Positions 27,332 to 36,850 of a stretch of 64,000 nt of DNA are shown one piece after another. The stretch spans positions 1-64,000 of the forward strand of contig NZ_PZKC01000007.1 of the NCBI RefSeq assembly GCF_003034845.1, given 5' to 3'. The first letter of the stretch is position 1. The number at the start of each line of letters is the position of its first letter. Source of the DNA: Pseudothauera lacus (GTDB lineage: Bacteria > Pseudomonadota > Gammaproteobacteria > Burkholderiales > Rhodocyclaceae). The position numbers were made by a program, and so were the translations under genes. The notes beneath the pieces are model-generated. The model was not told the origin of the DNA, searched no databases, and saw nothing but the letters and a program-made list of their open reading frames with translations.

Positions 27332-28480
27332 TTACTGCACCAGCTTCCAGGCGCCGTTCTGGATCTGCACCATCACGCGTGCGCGCTGGTCCAGGCCCAG
27401 GTGGTCGGTCGGGCTCATGCTGAAGATGCCATGAGCGGCGGGCGCTTCCTTGACGTTCTCGAGCGCATCGCGCAGCGCCGCGCGGAACTCGGCGGTGCCC
27501 GGCTGGGCGGTCTTCAGCGCCACCGGAATGGCAGCCTGCAGCAGCACGCCGGAGTCCCAGGCATGGGCGCCGAAGGTCGACACGCTGCCCTTGCCGTGCA
27601 CGGCCTCATAGGCGTTGATGTAGGTCAGCGCGCTGGCCTTCACCGGGTTGCTGTCGGGCAGTTGCCCGGCTACCAGCACCGGGCCGGCGGGCAGGAAGGT
27701 GCCTTCACAGTCGCGCCCGCAGACACGCAGGAAGTCGTTGTTGGCGACACCGTGGGTCTGGTAGATCTTGCCGGTGAAGCCACGCTCCTTGAGCGCCTTC
27801 TGCGGCAGCGCGGCCGGCGTGCCGGAACCGGCGATGAACATCGCGTCCGGGCGGGCGGAGATCATCTTCAGTACCTGGCCGGTGACCGAGGTGTCGGTAC
27901 GGTTGAAGCGCTCATTGGCGACGATGCGGATGCCGCGCGCTTCGGCGATGGCCTTGAACTGCTCGAACCAGCCTTCGCCGTAAGCGTCGGCGAAACCGAT
28001 GAAGCCCACCGTCCTGACGTTGTTGTTGGTCATGTGTTCGACGATGGCGGTGGCCATCTGGGCGTCGTTCTGCGGCGTCTTGAAGACCCAGCGCTTCTTG
28101 TCGTCCACGGGCTCGACGATGCGGCTCGATGCCGCCCAGGAGATCATCGGCGTGCGCGTCTCGGCGGCAACGTCGATCATCGCCAGCGAGTTCGGCGTGG
28201 TCGTGGAGCCGAGCACCACGTCGACGCGGTCTTCGGAGACCAGCTTGCGGATGTTCTTGACCGCCGACGAGGTGTCCGAGGCGTCGTCGAGGATGATGTA
28301 GTTGATGCGCTGGCCGGCGATCTCCTGCGGCATCAGGGCAACGGTGTTGCGCTCGGGGATGCCCAGCGAGGCGGCCGGGCCGGTGGCCGACACGGTAACG
28401 CCGACGGTGATCTGGGCGTGCGCCGCGGAAGCGGCAAAGGCAAGGCCAAGGGCGGCCAGCAGGGTCTTCTTCAGCTTCAT
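27332..28480 (-). CDS. livK: Periplasmic substrate-binding protein of the Liv-type transporter
   Basis: 382 residues. A signal peptide (KKTLLAALGLAFAASAAHA) is followed by a type I periplasmic-binding fold: ITVGVTVSATGPAASLGIP, the LDDASDTSSAVKNIRKLVSEDRVD region, and FGAHAWDSGVLL near the end. Binding proteins of this group next to aromatic genes often take aromatic acids. It lies 125 bases upstream of livH and 126 bases after the thiolase gene, with its own possible control region (inverted repeat at 28562-28584). Confidence 0.88.
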   Translation of the reverse strand: MKLKKTLLAALGLAFAASAAHAQITVGVTVSATGPAASLGIPERNTVALMPQEIAGQRINYIILDDASDTSSAVKNIRKLVSEDRVDVVLGSTTTPNSLAMIDVAAETRTPMISWAASSRIVEPVDDKKRWVFKTPQNDAQMATAIVEHMTNNNVRTVGFIGFADAYGEGWFEQFKAIAEARGIRIVANERFNRTDTSVTGQVLKMISARPDAMFIAGSGTPAALPQKALKERGFTGKIYQTHGVANNDFLRVCGRDCEGTFLPAGPVLVAGQLPDSNPVKASALTYINAYEAVHGKGSVSTFGAHAWDSGVLLQAAIPVALKTAQPGTAEFRAALRDALENVKEAPAAHGIFSMSPTDHLGLDQRARVMVQIQNGAWKLVQ

Positions 28481-28561
28481 GGTGTCTCCTCCTCGTGGTT
28501 ATGTGCAGTAGTCGGGATCGAGGCTGCCCGGCTACTGGTGGCGAAAAATTATCACATTACT

Positions 28562-28584
28562 AATTCGTTTGAACATGACGAATT
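28562..28584. promoter_or_regulatory. Inverted repeat upstream of livK
   Basis: AATTCGT (28562-28568) and ACGAATT (28578-28584) form a perfect 7-bp palindrome with 9-bp spacing in an unusually AT-rich patch about 80 bp before livK. It has the shape of a regulator operator. The sequence differs from the TetR-type site at 39308. Confidence 0.5.
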
Positions 28585-28606
28585 GTGAAGATCGCGCAGG
28601 TGTCGT

Positions 28607-29824
<1,218 letters not shown>

Positions 29825-29890
29825 GTCTCACTCCTCCTTGCGGGCGCGGCAGTCTTCTCCGCCGCCTGCGCCCCGTTTCACGGCACGGCG

Positions 29891-30526
29891 CTAATGCGCC
29901 GGACTCTTTTCCTTGTGCTTCATCACATCCTTGTCCACCAGCCCCCTGATGCCTTCGAGCACGATGCGGCAGACCACCGGTGCCATGTCGGCATGGGTAA
30001 AGCGGCCGTCGGCGCGCAGCCAGGTGAAGGTCCAGTTGATCATCCCGAAGAGGATCATTGCCACCGGCTTGTCGAGGTGGCGGCGCCGGAGCCCGGGCTC
30101 GACACGCTCCACCGCCTCGGCAAAGGCCGCCACCACGCGGCGCTGCTTGGCCGTGACCTGCTCCGCCTGCTCGGCCTGAAGGAACTTGACGTCCTGCACC
30201 AGCACCATGTGGCGGTGCTGGGAGTGCCCGTACTCGTCCATGAAGCGGGTCAGCAGTGCTTCGAGGTGGGGTTGCGGCGCCAGCGCGGCGGCCTTCACCC
30301 CGGCGACGATGTCGAGCAGCTGGTCCATGTAGCTGTCGGCGATGTCGAAGAGGATGTGCTCCTTGTCGCGGTAATAGTGATAGAGCAGCGGCTTGGAGAC
30401 GCCGCAGGCCTTGGCCAGCTCGGCCATCGACGCATTGGGGAAGCTGCGCATGGCAAACAGGCGTGCGGCCTCGGCCAGGATGGTGGCGCGCTGCACTTCG
30501 AAGGTGGGGGCTTTTCCTCGGGCCAT
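29891..30526 (-). CDS. paaR: TetR-family regulator, probable PaaR
   Basis: 211 residues from ATG 30526. The helix-turn-helix is clear: RATILAEAARLFAMRSFPNASMAELAKACGVSKPLLYHYYRDKEHIL. The C-terminal ligand domain has no obvious relatives by eye. TetR regulators inside beta-proteobacterial paa clusters (PaaR) repress the genes until phenylacetyl-CoA binds. A fitting palindrome sits between paaG and paaN at 39308-39323, although none is seen before its own gene. Position between paaE and the thiolase supports the role; the effector is inferred. Confidence 0.8.
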   Translation of the reverse strand: MARGKAPTFEVQRATILAEAARLFAMRSFPNASMAELAKACGVSKPLLYHYYRDKEHILFDIADSYMDQLLDIVAGVKAAALAPQPHLEALLTRFMDEYGHSQHRHMVLVQDVKFLQAEQAEQVTAKQRRVVAAFAEAVERVEPGLRRRHLDKPVAMILFGMINWTFTWLRADGRFTHADMAPVVCRIVLEGIRGLVDKDVMKHKEKSPAH

Positions 30527-30590
30527 GATGTTCAGACGGATTTCGAGCGTTGCGGGAAAGGGGACGCGCCAACGGCCCGGCAATCAAACA

Positions 30591-30682
30591 CCGTTCGGGC
30601 TGAGCCTGCCGAAGCCCGGTCGACACCAACGCCCTTCGACAAGGCTCTCCTGAGCACAGCCGAAGGGCTCAGGGCGAACGGT
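30591..30682. repeat. REP-like inverted repeat, family 1 (long form)
   Basis: The left arm CCGTTCGGGCTGAGCCTGCC pairs with CTCAGGGCGAACGG. The right half contains an extra imperfect segment (CAAGGCTCTCCTGAGCACAG), making it about 25 bases longer than the other copies. It lies between paaE and the TetR gene. Confidence 0.8.
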
Positions 30683-30791
30683 TTCAGATGCCTCGCCGCC
30701 GGGCGCACGAACCGCGCGTCGTGGCGGAATTCTCCGCCACGCCCGCGACCATACACGCTCGAAGCCCTCAGCTCCACTGTGGTCTTTCCCC

Positions 30792-31859
30792 TCAGCGCTC
30801 GTCGAAACTGATCACCACCCGCTCGGTGAGCGGGTGGGCCTGGCAGGTCAGCACATAACCTGCGTCCACGTCGGGCTGCTCCAGCGTGTAGTTCTTGTCC
30901 ATGCGCACCTTGCCTTCCACCACCTTGGCGCGGCAGGTGCAGCACACCCCGCCCTTGCACGAGTACGGCAGGTCCATGCCGGCGCGCAGCGCCACGTCGA
31001 GGATGGAGGGATCGCTGGCATGGAACTCCATCTCGCGGCGCAGGCCGTCGGCCACCACCACGATGGTGGCCTGCGGTGCATCGCCCGCCTCGACGTGATG
31101 CGCGGGGGCGGCATCGGGCACGCCGAAACGCTCCAGGTGGATGTGCTCGGCGCTCAGGCCGGCGCCCAGCAGCGCGGCTTCCACCTCGTCGATCATCGCG
31201 CCGGGGCCGCAGATGAAAGCTTCGTCGATGGTATCCGCCGGCAGCAGGGTGTCCATGAAGGCCGCCACCTTGGCGGCATCCAGGCGGCCGTTGAACAGCG
31301 GCACTTCCTGCTCCTCGCGGGAGAACAGGTTGTACAGCGTGAAGCGCGCCAGATAGCGGTTCTTGAGGTCTTCCAGGGCCTCGGCGAACATCACGCTGGC
31401 CTGGCGGCGGTTGCCGTACACCAGGGTGAAGCGGCTCTGCGGCTCGGCCGCCAGCGTCGTCTTGATCAGCGACAGGATGGGGGTGATGCCGCTACCGGCG
31501 GCAAAGGCCACGTAGTGCCGGGCCTGCGCCGGGTCGAGCGGGGTGTGGAAGCGCCCCTCCGGGGTCATCACCTCCAGCACGTCGCCCACCTTGATGCCGC
31601 CGTTGGCCCAGGTGGAAAAACGCCCGCCGGCTACCTTCTTGATCGCCACGCGCAGTTCGCCATCGTTCACGCCGGCGCAGATGGAATAGGAGCGGCGCAG
31701 CTCCTCGTCACCCACACGGGCCTTCAGGGTGAGGTGCTGGCCCTGCACGAAGCGGTAGTCCTCGGCCAGTGCGGCCGGCACCTCGAAACGCAGGCTCACC
31801 GCGTCGGCGGTCTCGCGCCGCAGCTCGGCAATTTTCAGGGAGTGGAATTTCGGCGTCAT
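30792..31859 (-). CDS. paaE: Phenylacetyl-CoA epoxidase reductase subunit PaaE
   Basis: 355 residues from ATG 31859. An FAD domain (RRSYSICAGVNDGELRVAIK), an NAD(P)-binding domain (YVAFAAGSGITPILSLIK, FICGPGAMIDEVEAAL) and a C-terminal plant-type [2Fe-2S] domain (YSCKGGVCCTCRAKV, plus a distal Cys in LTCQAHP) are in the standard PaaE order. It passes electrons from NADPH to the PaaABC oxygenase. It lies 34 bases after paaD. Confidence 0.95.
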   Translation of the reverse strand: MTPKFHSLKIAELRRETADAVSLRFEVPAALAEDYRFVQGQHLTLKARVGDEELRRSYSICAGVNDGELRVAIKKVAGGRFSTWANGGIKVGDVLEVMTPEGRFHTPLDPAQARHYVAFAAGSGITPILSLIKTTLAAEPQSRFTLVYGNRRQASVMFAEALEDLKNRYLARFTLYNLFSREEQEVPLFNGRLDAAKVAAFMDTLLPADTIDEAFICGPGAMIDEVEAALLGAGLSAEHIHLERFGVPDAAPAHHVEAGDAPQATIVVVADGLRREMEFHASDPSILDVALRAGMDLPYSCKGGVCCTCRAKVVEGKVRMDKNYTLEQPDVDAGYVLTCQAHPLTERVVISFDER

Positions 31860-31893
31860 GGGTTGTCTCCGGCAAGCGTCTGCGCGCTCTCGC

Positions 31894-32385
31894 TCAAATG
31901 GGTTTGAAGTATTCGAAGGGTTCGCGGCAGGCGCGGCAGCGGTACAGCGCCTTGCAGGCCGTGGCGCCGAATTCGGACAGGCGTTCGGTGTCGGTGGAGC
32001 CGCAACGCGGGCAGGTCTGCGCCTTGGCCACAAAACGGATCGGTTGCGCGCCGCCCACCGCGGCCTTGCCCGAGGGTGGCGCGATGCCGTAGGCGCGCAG
32101 CTTGTCGCGTGCGGTCTCGCCGATCCAGTCGGTGGTCCATGCCGGATCGAGGCGGGTTTCGATGTCCACCTCCCCTGCCCCGGCCGCCTGCAGCGCGGCG
32201 CGGATGCTCTCGGCGATCACCTCGGTGGCCGGGCAGCCGGAGTAAGTGGGCGTCACCACCACGCGCAGGCCGTCCTCGCCACAGGCGAGCTCGCGCACGA
32301 TGCCGAGCTCGACCACCGAGACCACCGGGATCTCGGGATCGGGCACGCCTTCGAGCACCTGCCAGGCCTGGGTTTCGCTCAGCAT
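31894..32385 (-). CDS. paaD: Phenylacetyl-CoA epoxidase assembly protein PaaD
   Basis: 163 residues. The N-terminal DUF59/MIP18 domain has VPDPEIPVVSVVELGIVR and TYSGCPATEVIAE with the conserved Cys. The C-terminal part carries a zinc ribbon, CPRCGSTDTERLSEFGATAC and CRACREPFEYFKP. PaaD is thought to help iron-sulfur or diiron maturation of the epoxidase. A 250-bp repeat-containing gap separates it from paaC. Confidence 0.93.
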   Translation of the reverse strand: MLSETQAWQVLEGVPDPEIPVVSVVELGIVRELACGEDGLRVVVTPTYSGCPATEVIAESIRAALQAAGAGEVDIETRLDPAWTTDWIGETARDKLRAYGIAPPSGKAAVGGAQPIRFVAKAQTCPRCGSTDTERLSEFGATACKALYRCRACREPFEYFKPI

Positions 32386-32527
32386 TCTTGCTCTCCAAGA
32401 CGCTTGGAGAAGCCGTAGCGAGCGGGCCGCGGCCGACGCGAGAAGCGCAGCCGTACAAGAGGTACGGCGAGCATCGCAGGGGCGGCCCCGCTTCGCGCAA
32501 TAGGCCTATTAACCCGGCAGTCAAATA

Positions 32528-32594
32528 CCGTTCGGGCTGAGCCTGTCGAAGCCCAGTCGACACGAACGCCCTTCGACAGGCTCAGGGCGAACGG
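32528..32594. repeat. REP-like inverted repeat, family 1 (canonical copy)
   Basis: CCGTTCGGGCTGAGCCTGTC / GACAGGCTCAGGGCGAACGG are almost perfect inverted arms around a 27-base centre. It lies in the paaC-paaD gap, inside the presumed operon, where it could act as an mRNA stabilising or processing stem-loop. Confidence 0.85.
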
Positions 32595-32635
32595 GGTAGC
32601 GCATTTCGTTGCCGGGCTAATATCCATGCGTCGGC

Positions 32636-33406
32636 TCACCATTGCGCGCCGGGGTAGGTCCGCTGCATGTACTGCATGGTCGCCAGCAAGTGGCCCATGT
32701 GCTCGGAGTGGCGGCCGAACTTGCCGTAGGTCCTGAACGGCGTGCGTGCCGGCACGGTGAGCGTGGCCTCATTGAGCACCGGCACCACCAGGGCCTCCCA
32801 CTCGGGCTCCAGGCTGGCCCAGGCCGGGCCGATGCCGGCGGCTGCCACCGCATCGTCAGCCGGGTTGGCGGCGAAGAACTCGGCGGTGTAGGGCCACAGG
32901 TAATCGAGCGCGGCTTGCGCCCTGGCGTGCGAGAGCTCGGTGCCGTCGCCCAGGCGGATCACCCATTCGCCGGCGTGGCTCAGGTGGTAGCGCGCCTCCT
33001 TCAGGCTCTTGGCGGCAATGGCGGCCAGTTCCGCGTCGCTGCTGGTCGCCAGACGCTGGTAAAGCAGCACCTGGAAGGCGGCGAAGAGGAAGTTGCGCAC
33101 CACGGTACGGCCGAAATCCTCGTTGGGCAGCTCGGTGAGCGTGACGTTGCGGTAGTCGCGCTCCACGCGCAGGAAGGCGAGCTGGTCCTCGTCGCGGCCC
33201 TGGCCTTCCAGCTTGCCGGCGTGGGTCAGCAGCAGGCGCGCCTGACCGATGAGGTCGAGCGCGGTATTGGCCAGCGCCATGTCCTCTTCCAGCACCGGCG
33301 CGTGCCCGCACCACTCGGACAGGCGCTGGCCGAGAATGAGCGCGTTGTCGCCCATGCGCAGCACGTATTCAATGTGCTCCGGCGTTGCGATGTTCTGTTG
33401 GGTCAT
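32636..33406 (-). CDS. paaC: Phenylacetyl-CoA epoxidase structural subunit PaaC
   Basis: 256 residues from ATG 33406. A ferritin-like all-helical protein with LRMGDNALILGQRLSEWCGHAPVLEED, DLIGQARLLLTHAG and KEARYHLSHAGEWVIRLGDGT. It forms the inactive, structural partner of PaaA in the PaaABC(E) complex. It follows paaB by 16 bases. Confidence 0.95.
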   Translation of the reverse strand: MTQQNIATPEHIEYVLRMGDNALILGQRLSEWCGHAPVLEEDMALANTALDLIGQARLLLTHAGKLEGQGRDEDQLAFLRVERDYRNVTLTELPNEDFGRTVVRNFLFAAFQVLLYQRLATSSDAELAAIAAKSLKEARYHLSHAGEWVIRLGDGTELSHARAQAALDYLWPYTAEFFAANPADDAVAAAGIGPAWASLEPEWEALVVPVLNEATLTVPARTPFRTYGKFGRHSEHMGHLLATMQYMQRTYPGAQW

Positions 33407-33422
33407 CGGTCTCTCCCCCGCT

Positions 33423-33710
33423 TCACATGTGATTGACTTCGTCGGGCAGGGTGTAGAAGGTCGGGTGGCGGTAGATCTTGTCTTCCGCCGGGTCGAAGAG
33501 CTCGGGCTTGGCGTCCGGGTCGGAGGCGACGATGTCGCTCGCGCGCACCACCCAGATCGACACGCCTTCCTGGCGGCGGGTATAGACGTCACGCGCCACC
33601 TGCAGCGCGAGCCTGGCATCGGGCGCGTGCACGCTGCCGCAATGCTTGTGATCGAGGCCGTTCTTGCTGCGGACGAAGACTTCCCACAGCGGCCATTCCT
33701 TGCGTTCCAT
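33423..33710 (-). CDS. paaB: Phenylacetyl-CoA epoxidase subunit PaaB
   Basis: 95 residues, the normal PaaB size. WPLWEVFVRSKNGLDHKHCGSVHA and ALQVARDVYTRRQEGVSIWVV are diagnostic. It bridges PaaAC heterodimers in the epoxidase. A 227-bp gap with a family 2 repeat separates it from paaA upstream, unusual within this operon. Confidence 0.95.
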   Translation of the reverse strand: MERKEWPLWEVFVRSKNGLDHKHCGSVHAPDARLALQVARDVYTRRQEGVSIWVVRASDIVASDPDAKPELFDPAEDKIYRHPTFYTLPDEVNHM

Positions 33711-33745
33711 TCAAATCTCCTAGCCGCCAAAGGCGGCGCTGTAAG

Positions 33746-33930
33746 CTCCTCCCCCCTTCAAGGGGGGAGGCCGGGAGGGGGGATGGGTTTCGGTTCAGGC
33801 TGTGCCGGACCTCAAGAAACCCATCCCCACCCTGTCCCGTCCAGTGCCGGCTTTGCACAGCCGGCCCGTTCAGCCGGCGCGAAGCAGTGCTTCGCGAAAC
33901 CCCGGCTTCACCCCCTTGAAGGGGAGGGAG
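33746..33930. repeat. Mosaic palindromic repeat, family 2, copy A
   Basis: Outer boxes CTCCCCCCTTCAAGGGGG and CCCCCTTGAAGGGGAGGGAG bound a 185-bp element. Inside are inverted boxes GGGGATGGGTTT and GAAACCCATCCCC and a GC-rich arm (33837-33930). This arm is the reverse complement of the left arm of the copy at 41168. Confidence 0.8.
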
Positions 33931-33937
33931 AAAACCC

Positions 33938-34942
33938 TCAAGCCGCGACTTTCTCCCGCGCCGCCTGCTTCCGCGCATGCTCCAGCGCCGCCTCGCGCAC
34001 CCATGCCCCTTCCTCCCAGGCTTTGCGCCGTGCCGCGATGCGGTCCACGTTGCACTGCCCGTGGCCATTCACCGTGGACCAGAACTCCTCCCAGTCGATG
34101 GCGCCGAAGTCGTAGTGGCCGCGTGCCTCGTTCCATTTCAGGTCCGGGTCCGGCAGGGTAATGCCCAGCACTTCGGCCTGCTTCACCGTGGCGTCGACGA
34201 ACTTCTGCCGCAGGTCGTCGTTGGAGATGCGCTTGATGCCCCAGCGCATCGAGGTTTCCGAATGCTGGCTGTCCTTGTCGTGGGGGCCGAACATCATGAT
34301 CGACGGCCACCACCAGCGATTCACCGCGTCCTGCACCATCTCGCGCTGCTCGGGCGTGCCCTTCATCATCTGCAGCAGCAGGTCGTAGCCCTGGCGCTGG
34401 TGGAAGGACTCTTCCTTGCAGATGCGCACCATGGCGCGCGAGTAGGGGCCGTAGCTGCACTTGCACAGCGGGATCTGGTTCATGATCGCCGCACCGTCGA
34501 CCAGCCAGCCGATCACGCCGATGTCCGCCCAGGTCAGCGTCGGGTAGTTGAAGATCGAGCTGTACTTGGCGCGACCGTCGAGCAGGGCTTCGTAGAGTTC
34601 GTCGCGCGACACGCCCAGGGTTTCGGCGGCGGCGTACAGGTAGAGGCCGTGGCCGCCCTCGTCCTGCACCTTGGCGAGCAGGATGGCCTTGCGCTTGAGG
34701 CTGGGCGCGCGGGTGATCCAGTTGCCCTCAGGCAGCATGCCGACGATTTCGGAATGCGCGTGCTGGCTGATCTGGCGCACCAGGGTCTTGCGGTAGGCCT
34801 CGGGCATCCAGTCCTTGGCCTCGATGAAGCCGCCGGCGTCGATCTTGGCGTCGAACTCGGCCTGGTAGTCGGCGTTCTCGACCACGCGCGGGCCTTTCGG
34901 CTCGCCCTTGGGCTGGGGAATGTCCAGAGCTTGTGTATACAT
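33938..34942 (-). CDS. paaA: Phenylacetyl-CoA epoxidase catalytic subunit PaaA
   Basis: 334 residues from ATG 34942, nine bases after GGAG. Diiron ligands sit in ferritin-like helices: [14 protein letters not shown] (E-x2-H) and [18 protein letters not shown] (E-x2-H). [11 protein letters not shown] and [23 protein letters not shown] are typical of PaaA. It forms the 1,2-epoxide of phenylacetyl-CoA with O2. First of the epoxidase genes, 52 bases after paaK. Confidence 0.96.
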   Translation of the reverse strand: MYTQALDIPQPKGEPKGPRVVENADYQAEFDAKIDAGGFIEAKDWMPEAYRKTLVRQISQHAHSEIVGMLPEGNWITRAPSLKRKAILLAKVQDEGGHGLYLYAAAETLGVSRDELYEALLDGRAKYSSIFNYPTLTWADIGVIGWLVDGAAIMNQIPLCKCSYGPYSRAMVRICKEESFHQRQGYDLLLQMMKGTPEQREMVQDAVNRWWWPSIMMFGPHDKDSQHSETSMRWGIKRISNDDLRQKFVDATVKQAEVLGITLPDPDLKWNEARGHYDFGAIDWEEFWSTVNGHGQCNVDRIAARRKAWEEGAWVREAALEHARKQAAREKVAA

Positions 34943-34994
34943 GTATGTGCTCCTTCTCTGTGGGGGGGCGCCGGCCATGCCGGCGCATGCAATG

Positions 34995-36317
34995 TCAGCC
35001 CTTCGGCCGGCGATCGACGACCCGCTTGGCCTTGCCGATGGTGACCCGCTCGATGCTGAAGGGCTCGCCGACCTGCACCTTGGCAGACACGCCGATGAGG
35101 CTCTTGATGTGGTGGGTGAGCTCCTTGGCGAGCGCTTCCTTCTGCTCCGGGTGGCGGCCGACGCCGGCTTCCGGGTTGATCTCCACCTTCACGGTGAGGG
35201 TGTCCATGTGACCCTGCTTGTCCACTTCCAGCAGGTAGTGCGGGGCCAGCTTGGGGATCTTGCAGATCAGTTCCTCGATCTGCGTGGGGAACACGTTCAC
35301 CCCGCGGATGATCAGCATGTCGTCCGAGCGCCCGGTGATCTTGGCCATGCGCCGCATGCTGCGCGCGGTGGGCGGCAGCAGGCGGGTGAGGTCGCGGGTG
35401 CGGTAGCGGATCACCGGCATTGCTTCCTTGCTGAGCGAGGTGAACACCAGCTCGCCCTCCTCGCCGTCGGCCACCACTTCGCCGGTTTCCGGATTGATGA
35501 TCTCGGGGTAGAAGTGGTCTTCCCAGATGGTCGGACCGTCCTTGGTTTCGACGCACTCGTTGGCTACCCCCGGGCCGATCACTTCGGAGAGGCCGTAGAT
35601 GTCCACCGCATCCATGCCGGAGCGCTCCTCCATCGCCAGGCGCATCGCCGGGGTCCAGGGTTCGGCGCCGAAGATGCCGATCTTCAGCGAAGTGCTCTTC
35701 GGGTCGATCCCCAGGCGCTCCATCTCGTCGAGGATGGTGAGCATGTAGGACGGCGTCACCATGATGATCTTGGGCTTGAAGTCCTGGATGATCTGGATCT
35801 GCTTCTCGGTCTGCCCGCCGGACATCGGCACCACGGTACAGCCCAGCTTCTCGGCGCCGTAGTGCGCGCCCAGGCCGCCGGTGAACAGCCCGTAGCCGTA
35901 GGACACATGCACCATGTCGCCCGGCCGCCCGCCGGAGGCGCGGATGGAGCGCGCCACCACGGTGGCCCAGGTGTCGATGTCGCGCAAGGTGTAGCCCACC
36001 ACCGTCGGCTTGCCGGTGGTGCCGGAGGACGCATGCACGCGGGCGATCTTCTCCATCGGCACCGCGAACATGCCGAAGGGGTAGTTGTCGCGCAGGTCGT
36101 GCTTGGTGGTGAACGGGAACTTGGCCAGATCCGCCAGCGACTTCAGGTCGTCCGGGTGCACGCCCTTGTCGTCGAACTTCTTGCGGTAGTGCGGCACGTT
36201 GTCGTAGGCGTGGCGCAGGCTCCACTTCAGGCGTTCGAGCTGCAGCGCGCGCAACTCGTCGATACTGGCCTTCTCGATCTGGTCGAGCTGCGGCGGGGCA
36301 AAGCTGTTGATCGGCAT
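34995..36317 (-). CDS. paaK: Phenylacetate-CoA ligase PaaK
   Basis: 440 residues. The ATG at 36317 is chosen because GAGGAGG lies eight bases upstream; a GTG two codons earlier would be only two bases from it. Motifs are [15 protein letters not shown] (P-loop), [27 protein letters not shown] and [18 protein letters not shown] of the adenylate-forming family, PaaK branch. It makes phenylacetyl-CoA from phenylacetate, ATP and CoA, the entry step of the pathway. Confidence 0.95.
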   Translation of the reverse strand: MPINSFAPPQLDQIEKASIDELRALQLERLKWSLRHAYDNVPHYRKKFDDKGVHPDDLKSLADLAKFPFTTKHDLRDNYPFGMFAVPMEKIARVHASSGTTGKPTVVGYTLRDIDTWATVVARSIRASGGRPGDMVHVSYGYGLFTGGLGAHYGAEKLGCTVVPMSGGQTEKQIQIIQDFKPKIIMVTPSYMLTILDEMERLGIDPKSTSLKIGIFGAEPWTPAMRLAMEERSGMDAVDIYGLSEVIGPGVANECVETKDGPTIWEDHFYPEIINPETGEVVADGEEGELVFTSLSKEAMPVIRYRTRDLTRLLPPTARSMRRMAKITGRSDDMLIIRGVNVFPTQIEELICKIPKLAPHYLLEVDKQGHMDTLTVKVEINPEAGVGRHPEQKEALAKELTHHIKSLIGVSAKVQVGEPFSIERVTIGKAKRVVDRRPKG

Positions 36318-36385
36318 CCTCACATCCTCCTCGTTGTCGTCAATGCGGCAGTTCTGCGTCCGCCGTCATAATACTCTTGGCATAA

Positions 36386-36850
36386 CTACAACTCGACCAC
36401 CGGCCGCCCCTTGAGGCGGTAGGACTTGCCGCGCATCACCGCGATCAGCTCGCCCTTCTGGTTGCTCACGGTAATGTCGTACACCCCGGTGCGCCCGGCC
36501 ACGAAGACCTCGCGCGCGGCAGCGGTGAGCAGGTCACCCGGACGACCCGGGGCCATGAAGTCCACGCTGACGCCGGAGGCCACCGTCTGCTCGTTGCCAC
36601 TGTTGCAGGCATAGGCGAAGGCGGTATCGGCGAGGGTGGTGATGAAGCCGCCGTGGCAGATCTGAAAACCGTTGAGCATGTCGCCACGCACTTCCATGGT
36701 CATCGTCGCCCGGCCCGGACCGACATCCACGAAGGCCATGCCCAGGCCGCGCGCCGCATGATCGCGCTCGAACATGCCGTCGCGCACGCGCTCGGCCAGG
36801 GTCTGCGGATCTAGCCCGCCGCTGATGTCCCGAAAAGTTGCCTCACTCAT
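36386..36850 (-). CDS. paaI: Hotdog thioesterase PaaI
   Basis: 154 residues from ATG 36850, overlapping the paaH stop by eight bases. The hotdog fold shows MLNGFQICHGGFITTLADTAFAYACNS, with HGG and the catalytic Asp of the 4HBT/PaaI group. It hydrolyses ring-hydroxylated phenylacetyl-CoA to rescue CoA from dead-end products. Confidence 0.93.
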   Translation of the reverse strand: MSEATFRDISGGLDPQTLAERVRDGMFERDHAARGLGMAFVDVGPGRATMTMEVRGDMLNGFQICHGGFITTLADTAFAYACNSGNEQTVASGVSVDFMAPGRPGDLLTAAAREVFVAGRTGVYDITVSNQKGELIAVMRGKSYRLKGRPVVEL

